IMG/VR virus record: IMGVR_UViG_3300018424_004126
Location: 1 to 33,160 of that record
Source of the DNA: a virus
Reading direction: 5' to 3' (one strand)
Length of the DNA: 33,160 bases
The number at the start of each line of letters is the position of its first letter. Positions within the stretch are counted from its first letter, which is position 1. The notes beneath the pieces are model-generated. The model ran no database searches and was not told the origin of the DNA. It was given only the letters and a program-made list of their open reading frames with translations. Position numbers and translations under genes: made by a program. Below, in pieces: positions 21,431 to 31,069 of the stretch.

Positions 21431-23353
21431 TTACGCTCCCGTTCCACCGTTCAATGATTTGACCAGTGTGGCCAATCTATCAATTGCTTCACCTATATTA
21501 ACCGGAGCAGTTCCATTCCAGTCTCCAGGAGTAGTTGCTGTATAGGTTATTTCTCCTAGTTCGTTGATTATTAAACTAGAGTCATCAGCAAATACAGTTC
21601 CAATAAACGATCCTCTAATATTATCTGAAAGAATAGGACCAACAATCTTTCCATCAACAGCATCAACTAACAGTGTTGAATCTTGTGCAAACACACTTCC
21701 TGTTACATCTCCTGTATGATAGCCTGTTGAATTTCCTGTAAGGTTTCCTGTAACATTCCCTCCAACGTTACCTGTAACATTTCCAGTTAAGTTTCCAACA
21801 ACGTTACCTGTAACATCTCCAGTTATATTACCGAAGAACTCTGCGTAAACTTTATTTTCGACAGCATCAACAATTTTAGTTGAATCGTCACCGAACACAC
21901 TACCTACCAAGTCACCTGTGATTCCAGCCTGTGCATTAATGTTACTAGTTGCATTAATGTTGTAAGAACTTCCTGCTGAAAGATCTAAATTTGCAGAAGC
22001 AACAATTTGAATAGGTCCAGGACCAGTTGCACCACCGTTTGCAATAGTTAAGTAACTGTCACTGACTGCTTGCCAGTTTGTACTCTTAATAGTTCCATAA
22101 AGTTCATTGTTTATGGCGTCAACCATAACAGATGAATCGTCAGCAAATACTGAACCTATAATATCAATTCTATTATCTACATCAAAAGTAATCTTATCAT
22201 TTGCTGCATCAGTGGTTAGTCTAATACCGTAACCCTCGACAAACTCAATTGTGTCAGCTGTGTTATCTGGACTTACACCTGGTTGTCCTTGTACTGCAAA
22301 TGTTTGGAATGTAGGAACAGCAGGTGCATTGTTTGTAATTGTACTTTCACCTGTTGCAGTATCAGTAAACACTGTGATACCAAATCCTGCTAGGTTGGAA
22401 ACAATACCTGTGTTAGTAATAGAAATATTACCAGCAGCTGAACTTACAGAAATACCTGTTCCTGCTGACAGTCCTGATGGTAAACTTGTGCTGTTAGTAA
22501 GGCTAACAACACCGGTGTTAGTTACTGTTACGTTTCCTGTTGCAGAACTTACTGATATACCAGTACCAGCTATATTTTGTGTAACACCTGTGTTTGTAAT
22601 TGTAATTGCTTCAGCACCACTATCTGCTGTAAGTTGGATAGCAGTACCACTTATTAAGTTGATAGTATCAACGAATTCGTCAGCAACAATTCTATCACCG
22701 TTATCAATTTCAACACTCTTAAAGAATGTCCAGTCAGGGTTAATAATTAATTTTCCATCAACTGTTGAACCTAACGGTAAATCTACAATTGTGCCTATAC
22801 CTTGTACTTTTGCAAGTCCTAACCATAAGCCATTGTTTTCTGATCCTGGCACAACTGATGCTTCAGAAATATGTAGTTCTTTAAATTCTTTTGCAAATGT
22901 ACCTAAAACTAAATCTCCAGTATCTGCTGGAATAATATTGTGTCTAAAGTTTTCGTAGTCTACACTTGCGAACGGAGAGAAGCCTTGTATTTCTCCACCG
23001 CCGGATGGATAAACATCGTATGCAGTTCCATCAACAGCAGCAGTTAAATCTGCATCAGAGTAAAGTAATACTTCATTATCACTGTCTACTCTAACATAAT
23101 AGGTATTACCATCTAGTTGGCTAACACCTGTTAAGTTAATAGTAACTTCTTGACCTGATGTTAATGAATGAGCTTCAGTACAACTTACTTTTACTGGATT
23201 ACTTTGATCGATATTACTAATAGTTGTTTTCGCATATTGAGCAAGTGATGATCCTAGTAAACTAAAGTTTTCATTGATTTGGTCAAGAGCTGTTTTTAAT
23301 TTGCCCCAATTAAGCGGTGGATTGCCTGGACTTACATTACTTGAATATGCCAT
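21431..23353 (-). CDS. Fibre-like virion protein with internal repeats
   Basis: A 640-residue protein. The N-module is divergent (NWGKLKTALDQINENFSLLG). The body has two repeats of GTGISVSSAxGN ending in TNTG, a run of tetrapeptides (GNVTGNVGGNLTG type), and four copies of a (S/T)VFADDSS unit followed by VDAxxxKxYG. Such low-complexity beta repeats suit a trimeric fibre shaft. AGGGAG lies seven bases before ATG at 23353, which shares TAATG with the 2229-residue gene. Large simple repeats make this a likely site of slippage. Confidence 0.85.
   Translation of the reverse strand: MAYSSNVSPGNPPLNWGKLKTALDQINENFSLLGSSLAQYAKTTISNIDQSNPVKVSCTEAHSLTSGQEVTINLTGVSQLDGNTYYVRVDSDNEVLLYSDADLTAAVDGTAYDVYPSGGGEIQGFSPFASVDYENFRHNIIPADTGDLVLGTFAKEFKELHISEASVVPGSENNGLWLGLAKVQGIGTIVDLPLGSTVDGKLIINPDWTFFKSVEIDNGDRIVADEFVDTINLISGTAIQLTADSGAEAITITNTGVTQNIAGTGISVSSATGNVTVTNTGVVSLTNSTSLPSGLSAGTGISVSSAAGNISITNTGIVSNLAGFGITVFTDTATGESTITNNAPAVPTFQTFAVQGQPGVSPDNTADTIEFVEGYGIRLTTDAANDKITFDVDNRIDIIGSVFADDSSVMVDAINNELYGTIKSTNWQAVSDSYLTIANGGATGPGPIQIVASANLDLSAGSSYNINATSNINAQAGITGDLVGSVFGDDSTKIVDAVENKVYAEFFGNITGDVTGNVVGNLTGNVTGNVGGNVTGNLTGNSTGYHTGDVTGSVFAQDSTLLVDAVDGKIVGPILSDNIRGSFIGTVFADDSSLIINELGEITYTATTPGDWNGTAPVNIGEAIDRLATLVKSLNGGTGA
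21699..21832 (-). repeat. 12-base periodic repeats coding GNxT tetrapeptides
   Basis: About ten tandem, imperfect 12-base units (on the plus strand of the type cctgtaacattt, cctgtaacgtta) encode tetrapeptides GNVT, GNLT, GNVG in the 640-residue fibre protein. Such arrays change length by slippage and may lengthen or shorten a fibre. Confidence 0.7.
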
Positions 23354-26300
23354 TAGTTTCTCCCTACCGCTACTTCAATTTTACCAATATGGTCGCTGTC
23401 ATAATTTTCTATAGCCTTACCTACAATGGTTCCTGGTTTAGGATCTTTAGATGCTATTGCAACTCCATGTATTCCTGAGTTAACTAATATATCACCTTTG
23501 TTAATTTTACCAACAACTTTACATGGAACTCTTCCTGTTAGTGCTACTAGATTTTTTAATCCAGGACAAGCTGAGTACATAACGTATGCTGCTGTATTTG
23601 AAACAACACCTGCTACTCTAGTATCACCTTGTTTGTTTGAAGTTGTAACTTCTTTATCACCACCAAATACTAGAACTGTTCCTACTTCGTATTCCTTATC
23701 GCCTTCGTAGTATTCCGCAACGTCCGCTGAGTATGTTGCTTCAAATCTTGATTCGTTAGGTGTGCTACCCGTTAGTGTCCATCTACCAGTTACTGTTCCA
23801 GCAGTGGTATTACCACCTGTTGTTAGTGCAAGTGTTTGTACTACTGATGAAACAATAGGAGCGTTTGCCAAACCATTTTGAGTTTTAAATATGTGTTGGT
23901 CGTTCCAATATTCTGATCTCTTGTCCGCAGCCAATGAACCATCATTTAGATAGATACCACCACTTCCTGAACCGCCTGGTCCACCATAAGTATGAACTCT
24001 TAAGAAGCCAGCACTACCACTTGTAGTACCACTGTCAACTGCTTCCATACCGTCTAGGTTAAGTTGTTGTAAGTCACCAATTCTTGCAGCGAAGTCACCA
24101 TTACTATCACGTTGGATCAGTTTATTGTTATCGCCTGCACCTGTATACGCAGCACTTGCTTCGATAATTCCGTAGTCAACATCTGCTGTATTACTTGCAG
24201 CATTTGTTCTTCTTAAGAAACCTGTTCCTGTGTATTGTGATTTTTTAACTGCACCGCCTGCATCTACTAATGTTGTAAATGTTACATCAGCAGCATTGGC
24301 TGTTGTAAGTCCAGCATTACCAAGTACACTTTGAGGACCAACTTGTGCAAGTGCAGTTTTAGGAACGCCATTAGTCGATAGTGTTACCCATCCATTACTT
24401 ACTGTAAACTGAGCATTATCAAAACTTGCTAAACCACTAGCAGCTTGAATTGTAGCAGCATCACCAGTTGGTGCAGCAGCAGCCGTAACTGCAAGTTGCA
24501 TATCTAGTTTGCTTTGTTCAATACCAGCTGCACTGTTGATGTCAGCGTTTATAATAACATCAGGTTCAATCTGTGCATCAATTGTGTTTGCTGTTGAATC
24601 AATATTAAATGTAATATCGCCTACGATGGTAGCATTGATAGCTTCTCTATCTACACCAGTAAACACAAGAATCTGATTTGCTTCTAAATCTGTAAATGTA
24701 AAGTTCTGTAAGTTATCAAATGTTAAACTTCTTAAGTTAAGTGCATCTTGTGGATTAACTGGATCAGTCACATTAATAATTTTGTGTTGATCCATGTCCA
24801 TAATACCTTTCATAGCCAGCTGGCCACTTAGTGCCATATAGCCGCCTGTGATAGGTGGAATTAATTGTGTATCTGTTACAATTGCGCCGTTGTGTGTTAC
24901 ACCAAGACGTCTTTCGAGATAAATTCTTGTTGCGTTTTCTGTTGGAACTGTATCAACAGCGTTATCTGTAAAACCAGAGTCTGTTGAGAATTCAGCAATC
25001 GGAACACCACGTTTAAATCCTAAACCGTCCAAGTTACTCAATGCAATCGCAGCAGAGAATGTAACCTGACCTGTACCTTGGTCAACACTAAAGTAAGGAC
25101 CAACTCTAAAGTTACCATATTGGTCAGTGGTAACATAGAACACACGTCCTACATCTCTTTCTTCTGTTTCATTTGCATCGTTCAATGGATTAACAGCAGG
25201 TCCAAAAATTTCGTTTGGATAGTTGGTATCTGCATACGAACCTGTACCAATGTCAAGTAAATCGTGTGATGTAACACGAGTCAATGAAATTCTAATAGTC
25301 AATGAACCTGCAGCACCTGTAGTTCTAATAGGTACCGCACTTCTTATAGTATAAGTAGCACCGTAAGCAATTACAGAATCTACCAATGGTCTGTCAAGAG
25401 TAATTCTACCAAAAGGTTGACCTGTGTCAGCTTCTGATTCATATGTGTCAACAATGTATTCTTCACCATTGAATACAAATCTAGTTCCTGGAACTCTTGC
25501 TCTTTCTTGAGGAGCAACTGGAACAACAGCAAAATTATCATCGCCTACTCTACCAGTTACTAAACTGTAACTATGGTTTCCACTTTGAGGATTTTGAGTA
25601 TCAACTTCAATAGCCGCTGCTAGTGTAGGATATTCAGTACTGACTGTAAAGGTTGTTGATGAACCTACAGTGTGTACAAAGTAGTGTACTTGTGAAGATA
25701 ATGGTGTAGGTAATGTTCCGTCAGTTTCAAATCTAATAACATCACCTTGAGATAACCCATGAGCTGAACCGGTTGTAAATACGCCTGGTGTTGCAATACT
25801 AATTGTAACATTAGTAGGAGATCCTATTTTTTCTCCTGGTTTATAAACAGTTAAGTCTACATAGTTGTAGTTTTCTCTTAGAGTGGTTTTTGCTAGACCT
25901 TCCTGAACGGCAATAATTGTTCCAGTACCTGTTGTTGTATTAGCAATTGGTGATGATACAGGGGACAATGCAATGTTAAATTTCTCAGCAGTTAGTCCAC
26001 TTTCTAATACAAAATATCTTTCACCTAGTGTAATACCATCTGGTAGGTCACCAGTTGATTCAAAAGATACAATATAATTTCTAAGATTTTTATGTTTAAT
26101 ATAACCTTTGATACTTAATCCAGTACCATTTACTAGGGCGTGTGTTGCACCGCCTGGAGATGTTGAAAGTTCTAACTGATTGTACTTAGGAACATCAATT
26201 GCATAGTATCTAACTCCTGAAGTAAATCCATTTGCTGTAGAAGTTGCTTCAAACCAGTCTCCAACTCTAATGTTGTGAGGCATTGCTGTGGTAACAATGT

Positions 26301-29300
26301 TAGATGCAATATCAGTTACTTCTACTAGATAACGAATTTCTGTTGGATCAGAAGCAGTAAATTCTACTTCATAATATCCTCTGCTGTCTTGGAAGTCTTC
26401 AAATTGTAAAACACGATAAACATCTGAACTTTCTGCTAGACGTAAACCTGTCGATGGTCTAGTTGCTACTTCAACAATATCACCTGTTAGAATAACCTGT
26501 GAGTTTGAACGCAATGACATCTTTGTGCCATCTGGAATAACTGCAAACAATCCATCGAAGTTACCAGTTGTATCACTAGTTAAATTTAAACGTGCTACAC
26601 CTGCCGGTAAATCTTGTGTAGTTACAGAAGTAACTGGATATCTAAAAATCAAGTTTCCATGATCAACTTCAAGTTCTGAATTGTTAAGTGGAGTATAATC
26701 ATAATTTGTTACATAAACAAATAGTCCTGCTGCACTGTTAGCATAGGTCGGTGATGGATAATAACAATCAACTCTCTGAGCTAGATCATAATACACTGTA
26801 ACTGGTGTTGGAACTTCTAATGGATCTGAACCTTCTGCTACAAGAGCATAGTTACCATGAGCTGATGAACCGCCCACTGAACGTATCTGAGCACCATTTA
26901 ATGAGTAGTATGATATGTGGTTGTAGTAGGTAAACATCGAAACGGCTTCTGTTAATCCGCCGTTGGTTGCTACTACACCATAACCTAAGTCGTTAACCTG
27001 TGTAAAGTCGTTTGAAAGCATTGATCTGTTACCAGGCATCAATACTTCGTATAATCTTGTTACGCTGTGTGTTCCACTTCCAGCGCCTGTAGTAGCAACC
27101 GGAATTGTTCCTTCGAATGTTGCGGTAACTCTAAAAGTATCTGTTGTGAGACCGTCTTCCATTACATAGTATTCTCTTCCTGCAACTAATCCTGTAGGAA
27201 GTGTACCAGTAGTAGTAAATTTTACACTGGCATTTGCTTGTATACCATGCCCTGCTAATGTAAACACAGCAGGATCAGCAACACTAATAGATGTTAATGT
27301 TTGTGCTCCAGCTGATTTAGTAAATGGTGTAGTTTCATCTAGTACAAAAGTAGCAGTACTACCGCTTGGACTAAAGACAAAATCTCTAACATAGTTAATT
27401 CTATATACGTTATCATCAACAATAAACGATGCTGGCAGTTGAGGGAATCTATCTAATCCACCAACACCTATTCTGGTTGTTGTAGTTGATGACAGATGTT
27501 CGAACTGTAAGTTACCAGCAAAACCGTCAACAAACAATCCGCCTGCAAATACGTGTTTGTTTTTTGATCTTGCAAAACAGGCACTTTCTTGACAGTACGG
27601 TGACTTGGCTAAAATTTGTCCTTCAGGATCAAGCACCATCATAAATCCACCGTGACCTTGACAGGTTACAGCTCTAATGATGTTTGCATCATTACAAAGG
27701 AACACATCCATCTCTTGGTTTTCTTTAGGATAGTTAACACTACCTGAACCATCAATAACATCGATCAAAGTATTTGTAAGAGCGGTTACAACAGTTTCTG
27801 TTCCGTCTTCTCTTTGATATGCGCTGTCTATAATTTGAGGATATAAAGTATTATCAGGATCAACAATGGCTACGTTATTAACAACATTGTTGATTAAATA
27901 TTCTAATCTTCGTAAACCTTCAATAGTTTGAGATAACTGAGTAGTGATAGCAATTCTAGCACTAGCACTTTGATAATATTTCAAACCTGCTGATATTGTT
28001 CTGTTGTAAAGACCATACTTAAGGTCAAATACCATTGCATCAACAATAAGACCGTAATCTCTTTTACAGAGTGTTTCATCATATGTAAAGCCGTTCCATA
28101 TTCCTGTTCCGGCTGCAATTTGTGCATTTTGCCATGCAACAACTTCATTTTGTAAGAATAATTTGTTTAATGCTATAAGTTCAGCAGCTTTTTTGTATCC
28201 GCCACCGTTATTAATTTTTGGATAAACAGGTTGTGTGCTATCGTGTAGGTAATGATATCCAAACAGTTGAGAAGCAGTTTCTAATCCATCAATTGATACA
28301 TCTCTTCTAAACTTACCAAATGCCCAAGGAGAACTTGAAGTTCCTGCTCTTGGTTTAATTAACACACGTCTGAATTCGTCACCAATAACTGCAACGTTCT
28401 GCGGAACCTTCAACGGATAGTTTTCTTCATAGATACCTGTTTCAACCATAACACTAATTTGTGTTTGGTTAGTGATGTCACCATAAGAAATAACTTCACC
28501 AAGGATAAATGAACCTTCTTTGATGTCTACATCAAATATTTCATTTCCTTCTGAGTCAAGAGCACCTTCGTGTGCAACAATCTGTGCTAATGCACCTGAG
28601 TCTTCACCTTTAAGGAATAGTCCTTCTCTAATATCTCTTGTTCTAAATGCAACAGGTGTATCTGTTAATACATCACCTGTAAAGTCTGTGCGATAACCGT
28701 CAGTCTTTAATAAGAATCTTGGAAGGTCTGCTTGAATAGTCGGAACTGATGTAAATCCTTCACCTGGTGAAACAATATCAATAGAAACAATTTCTCCAGC
28801 AGTAACAACAGCAGTACCAAACGCTCCTTTAGTTTCGCCACCACCTTCAATTCTAATAGAAACTAAACTATATCCTGAACCTCCACTTACAATCGAAATA
28901 CCGTTAACATTATAAGTAAGATCAAAGGTTGCTCCGCTACCAAACGCACTGTCAGTGGTAGTTGCTACTGCGGTCGCTCCAGGCAACGCTGTGTAAGAAC
29001 CTGAACTAATTTGTCTTACAGATAAAATTGCACCCGGGTTAGTTACAGTTGAAAGAACTTCGAATATCGCAGCACTTCCTGATCCGCCTAGTATAGTGAG
29101 TTTGTCACCGACTTGGTAGTTAGTACCTACACCTGATAGTATTGCAGTGTCAACACTTAAAGTTACATTACCTGCAAAACCTGCACCGCTTGTAGGAGAA
29201 GTTTCAATCTTTGCTAGTGTTACATCTTCAGTACCACCATTGTATGTTAAAATCTTTTTGTAAGGACCGATATCATCATTTGATTCTAAAAGAATTTCTT

Positions 29301-30042
29301 CAGCACGTTTAAGTGCAGCCTCGATTGTTCTATAAGCATACGCTAAAGCTCGACCTTGTAGTTGATCACTTACACCTGGTCTTTCATCTTGTCCTGATGT
29401 AGCAACATATAAGTTAACAGTACTACCAAATGCAGAACTATCAACATAGCGTTTTGTTGCAGCAATTAATCCACCAAATACTTCGTCATCATCTGGTGTA
29501 GGATCTCTTGAAAGAACTAATGGACCTGACATGGTTCCAAATGATGGTTCTACTGCTCCTGTTTCAGGATTGATACTATTTGTTCCTGCTAATGAAACTT
29601 TTCTGTCTGTATACTCTTTATTTGCCGCTTCATCATCAGTAATTGGTATTGTTAAATCTTGAATTCTATATTGGTTACCGCCTGATACAGCAGATAAGTC
29701 GCCACCTAATTGTGGACTAGTATCTCCTGAAATTTCACTGAATTCTGTGGAAATACTTATTTGGTTTGGGTTACTTGTTGTGTCAACAATAACACCAACA
29801 CCTGCTGTAATTTGCTTAAATTGTAAACCGTCTGTGGTTTGGTTAACTGCTAGAACAGCATTTTCTTGTCCTAGGTATGAAGTAGGCGAGTCATCTAAGC
29901 CAATAAAAGTAAGTCTTTCACCTAAGCCTAGTGAACTATATAGTTCGCGAAAGTTTTCATTAACTTTGCGAAAGGAATCTCTAATACTATCACCAGTACC
30001 GTCGTTTCCTACTGCACCGATATCAATAACTCTTCTTGCCAT
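23353..30042 (-). CDS. Giant fibre-like virion protein
   Basis: A 2229-residue protein, the largest in the window. It opens with the clearest N-module (DIGAVGNDGTGDSIRDSF, then RKVNENFRELY). Between about 200 and 900 lies a region with YVATSGQDERPGVSD and a beta-helix-like stretch (NDANIIRAVTCQGHGG, SKNKHVFAGGLFVDG) as in phage-bound pectate-lyase-like folds. Then come many repeats of Thr/Gly-rich units with LPTGL or LPDGI turns, and a C-terminal domain (DVAEYYEGDKEYEVGTVLVF, ALTGRVPCKVVGKINKGDI, GKAIENYDS) seen at the ends of many phage fibres. Related proteins of marine T4-like phages are structural. It probably forms a long tail fibre or large baseplate protein. AGGGG lies five bases before ATG. 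Confidence 0.85.
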   Translation of the reverse strand: MARRVIDIGAVGNDGTGDSIRDSFRKVNENFRELYSSLGLGERLTFIGLDDSPTSYLGQENAVLAVNQTTDGLQFKQITAGVGVIVDTTSNPNQISISTEFSEISGDTSPQLGGDLSAVSGGNQYRIQDLTIPITDDEAANKEYTDRKVSLAGTNSINPETGAVEPSFGTMSGPLVLSRDPTPDDDEVFGGLIAATKRYVDSSAFGSTVNLYVATSGQDERPGVSDQLQGRALAYAYRTIEAALKRAEEILLESNDDIGPYKKILTYNGGTEDVTLAKIETSPTSGAGFAGNVTLSVDTAILSGVGTNYQVGDKLTILGGSGSAAIFEVLSTVTNPGAILSVRQISSGSYTALPGATAVATTTDSAFGSGATFDLTYNVNGISIVSGGSGYSLVSIRIEGGGETKGAFGTAVVTAGEIVSIDIVSPGEGFTSVPTIQADLPRFLLKTDGYRTDFTGDVLTDTPVAFRTRDIREGLFLKGEDSGALAQIVAHEGALDSEGNEIFDVDIKEGSFILGEVISYGDITNQTQISVMVETGIYEENYPLKVPQNVAVIGDEFRRVLIKPRAGTSSSPWAFGKFRRDVSIDGLETASQLFGYHYLHDSTQPVYPKINNGGGYKKAAELIALNKLFLQNEVVAWQNAQIAAGTGIWNGFTYDETLCKRDYGLIVDAMVFDLKYGLYNRTISAGLKYYQSASARIAITTQLSQTIEGLRRLEYLINNVVNNVAIVDPDNTLYPQIIDSAYQREDGTETVVTALTNTLIDVIDGSGSVNYPKENQEMDVFLCNDANIIRAVTCQGHGGFMMVLDPEGQILAKSPYCQESACFARSKNKHVFAGGLFVDGFAGNLQFEHLSSTTTTRIGVGGLDRFPQLPASFIVDDNVYRINYVRDFVFSPSGSTATFVLDETTPFTKSAGAQTLTSISVADPAVFTLAGHGIQANASVKFTTTGTLPTGLVAGREYYVMEDGLTTDTFRVTATFEGTIPVATTGAGSGTHSVTRLYEVLMPGNRSMLSNDFTQVNDLGYGVVATNGGLTEAVSMFTYYNHISYYSLNGAQIRSVGGSSAHGNYALVAEGSDPLEVPTPVTVYYDLAQRVDCYYPSPTYANSAAGLFVYVTNYDYTPLNNSELEVDHGNLIFRYPVTSVTTQDLPAGVARLNLTSDTTGNFDGLFAVIPDGTKMSLRSNSQVILTGDIVEVATRPSTGLRLAESSDVYRVLQFEDFQDSRGYYEVEFTASDPTEIRYLVEVTDIASNIVTTAMPHNIRVGDWFEATSTANGFTSGVRYYAIDVPKYNQLELSTSPGGATHALVNGTGLSIKGYIKHKNLRNYIVSFESTGDLPDGITLGERYFVLESGLTAEKFNIALSPVSSPIANTTTGTGTIIAVQEGLAKTTLRENYNYVDLTVYKPGEKIGSPTNVTISIATPGVFTTGSAHGLSQGDVIRFETDGTLPTPLSSQVHYFVHTVGSSTTFTVSTEYPTLAAAIEVDTQNPQSGNHSYSLVTGRVGDDNFAVVPVAPQERARVPGTRFVFNGEEYIVDTYESEADTGQPFGRITLDRPLVDSVIAYGATYTIRSAVPIRTTGAAGSLTIRISLTRVTSHDLLDIGTGSYADTNYPNEIFGPAVNPLNDANETEERDVGRVFYVTTDQYGNFRVGPYFSVDQGTGQVTFSAAIALSNLDGLGFKRGVPIAEFSTDSGFTDNAVDTVPTENATRIYLERRLGVTHNGAIVTDTQLIPPITGGYMALSGQLAMKGIMDMDQHKIINVTDPVNPQDALNLRSLTFDNLQNFTFTDLEANQILVFTGVDREAINATIVGDITFNIDSTANTIDAQIEPDVIINADINSAAGIEQSKLDMQLAVTAAAAPTGDAATIQAASGLASFDNAQFTVSNGWVTLSTNGVPKTALAQVGPQSVLGNAGLTTANAADVTFTTLVDAGGAVKKSQYTGTGFLRRTNAASNTADVDYGIIEASAAYTGAGDNNKLIQRDSNGDFAARIGDLQQLNLDGMEAVDSGTTSGSAGFLRVHTYGGPGGSGSGGIYLNDGSLAADKRSEYWNDQHIFKTQNGLANAPIVSSVVQTLALTTGGNTTAGTVTGRWTLTGSTPNESRFEATYSADVAEYYEGDKEYEVGTVLVFGGDKEVTTSNKQGDTRVAGVVSNTAAYVMYSACPGLKNLVALTGRVPCKVVGKINKGDILVNSGIHGVAIASKDPKPGTIVGKAIENYDSDHIGKIEVAVGRN

Positions 30043-30073
30043 TTTATCCCCTGAGATTATCTGTTCTCATCAA

Positions 30074-30079
30074 TATTTA
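30074..30079 (-). promoter_or_regulatory. T4-type late promoter core of the fibre block
   Basis: The minus strand reads TTGATAAATATTGATG. The predicted start lies at the edge of a 5-bp hairpin (TGAGA-ACAGATAA-TCTCA, 30052-30069), before the AGGGG ribosome site of the giant fibre gene at 30042. Confidence 0.6.
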
Positions 30080-30113
30080 TCAAAGAATTCTAAAAGCCTA
30101 ATGTAAATAATGT

Positions 30114-30119
30114 TAAATA
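30114..30119 (+). promoter_or_regulatory. T4-type late promoter core, tandem, before 95-residue gene
   Basis: The plus strand reads TGTTAAATACATTTATG; TAAATA is followed by five bases and ATG at 30125. A second core, TAAATA at 30104-30109, lies ten bases upstream. It is divergent from the fibre promoter. Confidence 0.5.
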
Positions 30120-30124
30120 CATTT

Positions 30125-30412
30125 ATGTTTATAGGAACCCTTAGAGTAACAACCAAGCACACACGTAAGAGTAAACTGGGTAAAAAACACGCATATAAAC
30201 GTGTTAAGACTGTAGTTCAATTACGCTGTGATCAATGTGACACTGTATTTACACGAGATCTAAAAAACATCAATAAAAACCGTTTGAACAACAATTACTT
30301 TCATGTGTGTTCAGATTGTGAACCTAAAAAGTTCGCTCAACGAAAGGGTGTTGAAAATAAGAAATTGTGGGATTTATCAGCAGATAGTGAAATTACTATT
30401 TCTAAGAACTAA
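30125..30412 (+). CDS. Small zinc-knuckle-like protein
   Basis: A 95-residue basic protein with CDQC and CSDC pairs spaced by about 30 residues, typical of a zinc-binding knuckle, plus a basic N-terminus (KHTRKSKLGKKHAYKRVK). ATG at 30125 is chosen over 30110, because the upstream ATG lies within the promoter. Neither has a ribosome site, so a leaderless mRNA is likely. It may bind nucleic acid or be a nuclease adaptor; I do not recognise a family. It converges with the Fe-S carrier gene, overlapping it by four bases. Confidence 0.7.
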   Translation: MFIGTLRVTTKHTRKSKLGKKHAYKRVKTVVQLRCDQCDTVFTRDLKNINKNRLNNNYFHVCSDCEPKKFAQRKGVENKKLWDLSADSEITISKN

Positions 30413-30735
30413 AACCCTACGCTTTCTCCACACCCGCACGATGAAGTTGAATTAGGATTCTTGATCTGAAAATAGGAACCAAATGTTTCTTCTACATAGT
30501 CTATGGTAGTTCCTATCAAGTACATTAAACTTAATGAATCAATAGCAAACTCCCCATTAGAAAGTTTTACAATTTCATCGTCAAGTTCTTTGGAGTCAGT
30601 CATACCCCAGTCATATGAAAATCCGGCACAGCCGCCACCTTTAATTTTTAATCTGACAACAGGCTGGCCGGTTCTTTCAATAAGGCGTTCCATATGCGCC
30701 TTTGCAGAATCTGTTAAGATAACTGCGTCGGACAT
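30409..30735 (-). CDS. A-type Fe-S carrier (IscA/ErpA/SufA family)
   Basis: A 108-residue A-type carrier that hands Fe-S clusters to apo-proteins. The three invariant Cys are present: Cys36 in GGGCAGFSYDW, and Cys100 and Cys102 in SSCGCG. It lies downstream of an AT-hook mini-gene and a small membrane gene, not in an isc or suf operon. Together with the phage's own 7Fe ferredoxin it hints that the phage looks after Fe-S supply. ATG at 30735 directly follows the stop of the 57-residue gene (TAAATG), suggesting coupling. Confidence 0.93.
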   Translation of the reverse strand: MSDAVILTDSAKAHMERLIERTGQPVVRLKIKGGGCAGFSYDWGMTDSKELDDEIVKLSNGEFAIDSLSLMYLIGTTIDYVEETFGSYFQIKNPNSTSSCGCGESVGF

Positions 30736-30909
30736 TTACTCTGACTTCCAAATTGTCCATGCACCGTATACAATTGCTGCATAGGCTAGTAATCCTGCAA
30801 TAGGTTTTGCAATCAATACCAATACTCCGAGAAGAATAAGCATTGCGCCATCCCAAGAAGTTCTTTCAGTAAAACGATCGCTTACCCAAGATTTAAATTT
30901 ACTTAACAT
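30736..30909 (-). CDS. 57-residue membrane protein
   Basis: An ATG-to-TAA frame with a polar start (MLSKFKSWVSDRFTERTSW) and one to two membrane segments (GAMLILLGVLVLIA, GLLAYAAIVYGAWTIW). AGGAG lies eight to nine bases before ATG at 30909, and it sits tightly between the AT-hook gene and the Fe-S carrier gene, so it is likely a real gene. Function unknown. Confidence 0.7.
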   Translation of the reverse strand: MLSKFKSWVSDRFTERTSWDGAMLILLGVLVLIAKPIAGLLAYAAIVYGAWTIWKSE

Positions 30910-30921
30910 AGTTGTTTCTCC

Positions 30922-31068
30922 TTATTTAGAAGTTTTCTTAGGTCTACCTCTTTTAGCAGCAGGCTTTTTAGCCGGTGCTTTCTTCGCGGTAGACTTTTTA
31001 GCAGCAGCAGGTTTTGATTCTGCTACAGGTTTTGCTGGTGCGAAGAGATTCTTTAACCAATTTAACAT
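30922..31068 (-). CDS. 48-residue AT-hook/H1-like basic protein
   Basis: An ATG-to-TAA frame. The protein begins MLNWLKNLFAPAKPV and continues as a Lys/Ala/Pro-rich tail with KKSTAKKAPAKKPAAK and a final RGRPKK, the AT-hook core that binds the minor groove of AT-rich DNA. It looks like a histone H1 or HU-tail type protein and could compact or coat phage DNA. AGGAG lies seven bases before ATG at 31068. It is directly downstream of the superoxide dismutase gene. Confidence 0.75.
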   Translation of the reverse strand: MLNWLKNLFAPAKPVAESKPAAAKKSTAKKAPAKKPAAKRGRPKKTSK

Positions 31069-31069
31069 T

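Noticed and set aside
22251-22958. A long plus-strand frame (235 codons) opposite the 640-residue fibre gene
   Set aside because: Low-complexity Val/Pro/Thr translation opposite a Gly/Thr-rich repeat gene with no ribosome site; an antisense shadow.
21431-23353. Diversity-generating retroelement target in the fibre genes
   Set aside because: No reverse transcriptase, template repeat or IMH-like site was found in the window.
30923-30928. TAAATA just before the 57-residue membrane gene as a late promoter
   Set aside because: The match is the AAA-TAA end of the AT-hook gene and would start transcription after the ribosome site.
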